From an uncultured Prevotellaceae bacterium (GTDB taxonomy: Bacteria; Bacteroidota; Bacteroidia; Bacteroidales; Bacteroidaceae), in the NCBI GenBank assembly GCA_946407895.1, contig CAMJQA010000024.1, forward strand, positions 1 to 43,345: a stretch of 43,345 nucleotides of DNA, given 5' to 3'. Of the stretch, positions 42,545 through 43,345 are shown piece after piece. The number at the start of each line of letters is the position of its first letter. Positions within the stretch are counted from its first letter, which is position 1. Under the pieces are notes generated by a model that saw nothing but the letters and a program-made list of their open reading frames with translations, searched no databases and was not told the DNA's origin. The translations under genes and the position numbers were made by a program.

Positions 42545-43285
42545 ATGGCAGACGCAGCAGAAGAGGTGATGCCCTACGGCGACCGCGGCGGGAGCAAGGC
42601 AGAGCAGGTGGAGGAGATGTTCGACGACATAGCCCCCACCTACGACCGCCTGAACCATACCCTGTCGCTGGGGATAGACAAGGGCTGGCGGCGCAAGGCT
42701 ATCGATGCCCTGGGGCAGTTCGGGCCGCAGCGCATACTGGACGTGGCCACGGGGACAGGAGATTTCGCCATCCTGTCGGCTCAGCGGCTGAAGCCCAAGT
42801 GCCTGATAGGAGCCGACATTTCCGAGGGCATGATGGCGGTGGGGCGCAGGAAGGTGGCCGAGATGGGCCTGCAGGACGTCATACGCTTCCAGCGCGAGGA
42901 CTGCCTGCAGCTGAGCTTCCCCGACGAGAGCTTCGATGCCGTGACCTCGGCCTACGGGGTGCGTAACTTCCAGGACCTGGAGGCAGGGCTGAGGGAGATG
43001 TACCGTGTGCTGTGCGAGGGCGGGCACCTGCTCATCGTGGAGCTGACCACTCCGCCCCGGTTCCCTATGAAGCAGCTCTTCTGGCTCTACTCGCATGTAG
43101 TGATGCCTGCCATCGGCTGGCTCATCAGCCATAACGACAAGGCTTATACCTACCTGCCCGCCTCGATGGCCGCCTTCCCCCAGGGCGAGGTCATGGAGCA
43201 GATACTGCTGCGCATCGGTTTCCGTAGCATACAGTGGAAGCGCTTCACCTTCGGGCTGAGCACGATGTACCTGGCGGAGAAGTAG
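42545..43285 (+). CDS. ubiE: Demethylmenaquinone methyltransferase (UbiE/MenG)
   Basis: The 246-aa enzyme has a Rossmann-type SAM domain with motif [12 protein letters not shown] (about 66-76) and the UbiE/COQ5 signatures [20 protein letters not shown] and [19 protein letters not shown]. It methylates demethylmenaquinone to menaquinone, the quinone of anaerobic Bacteroidales respiration, so menG is the functional name. It lies 11 nt after purC; the start of aroE follows 30 nt later. Confidence 0.93.
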   Translation: MADAAEEVMPYGDRGGSKAEQVEEMFDDIAPTYDRLNHTLSLGIDKGWRRKAIDALGQFGPQRILDVATGTGDFAILSAQRLKPKCLIGADISEGMMAVGRRKVAEMGLQDVIRFQREDCLQLSFPDESFDAVTSAYGVRNFQDLEAGLREMYRVLCEGGHLLIVELTTPPRFPMKQLFWLYSHVVMPAIGWLISHNDKAYTYLPASMAAFPQGEVMEQILLRIGFRSIQWKRFTFGLSTMYLAEK

Positions 43286-43315
43286 CCCCTTTGAACTTTG
43301 AACCTTTCTCTCCCT

Positions 43316-43345
43316 ATGGATAAATACGGAATCATCGGCTACCCC
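43316..43345 (+). CDS. aroE: Shikimate dehydrogenase, first 10 codons (3' end outside window)
   Basis: ATG 43316 opens MDKYGIIGYP, which is the usual N-terminus of Bacteroidetes shikimate dehydrogenase, and aroE follows ubiE in related genomes as I recall. Only 30 bases are in the window. A TTGAACTTTGAACC heptad tract (43291-43304) lies between the genes. Confidence 0.6.
   Translation, partial: MDKYGIIGYP

Overview
The window reads as a Bacteroidales (Bacteroidota) chromosome segment. The evidence is the promoter style (several genes are preceded by TTTG, 19-20 nt, TAnnTTTG), the protein families (DUF1080, fasciclin lipoproteins, GH106, GH78, 6-bladed propeller lipoproteins, HU-HIG, DUF5715), and the conserved phoH-purC-ubiE-aroE run at the right end. 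Most of the window is GC-rich. The stretch from about 5.6 to 14.2 kb is visibly AT-rich and looks like an accessory insert.

Layout. 1-3906: the end of a Gfo/Idh/MocA oxidoreductase and two secreted DUF1080 proteins, a set resembling 3-keto-glycoside cleavage loci. 3907-5515: gene-poor DNA with a probable group II intron relic, a 22-nt-period array, two long inverted repeats and an HU-like gene. 5814-14168: the accessory island. 14201-15716: a DUF5715 protein and an Abi pseudogene lying between two more 22-nt-period arrays. 15716-24782: glycan utilisation (propeller lipoprotein, GH78 rhamnosidase, GH2-like enzyme, alpha/beta hydrolase, BASS-type transporter). 24928-27132: a fasciclin lipoprotein. 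27296-27481: a KilA-N-like remnant. 27680-29495: an ECF sigma/anti-sigma pair. 29636-33687, minus strand: a basic secretory protease, a DUF554 protein and cobS-cobT-cobU, with a GH106 enzyme (33733-37002) upstream. 37653 onward: a CobW-type GTPase with a His-rich loop, a DUF4332 protein, a second DUF5715 protein, then phoH, purC, ubiE and the first codons of aroE.

The island is the main interest. Its genes encode, in order: a small ORF broken by one base; a lipoprotein-like, WG-repeat, multi-pass membrane protein kinase; a DUF6939-like protein; a DarT-like ADP-ribosyltransferase fused to a vWA domain; a PP2C phosphatase; a macro-like/A1S_2505-like plus DUF1810 fusion; and an unknown 207-aa protein. 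Kinase, PP2C and vWA are the three parts of the TerY-P phosphorylation triad, a known anti-phage arrangement. Here they are joined to apparent ADP-ribose chemistry. A 13-bp palindrome, CACAAG-S-CTTGTG, lies upstream of both transcription units of the island and nowhere else that I could find, so the last gene probably belongs to the same regulated system. My inference is an envelope-sensing, phosphorylation-controlled ADP-ribosylation system for phage defence or a similar conflict.

A second pattern is not explained by genes. At least five intergenic arrays (4141, 14925, 15558, 37281 and 39593) repeat with an exact 22-nt period. Most differ in sequence from one another. Three of them flank the island or the Abi pseudogene.
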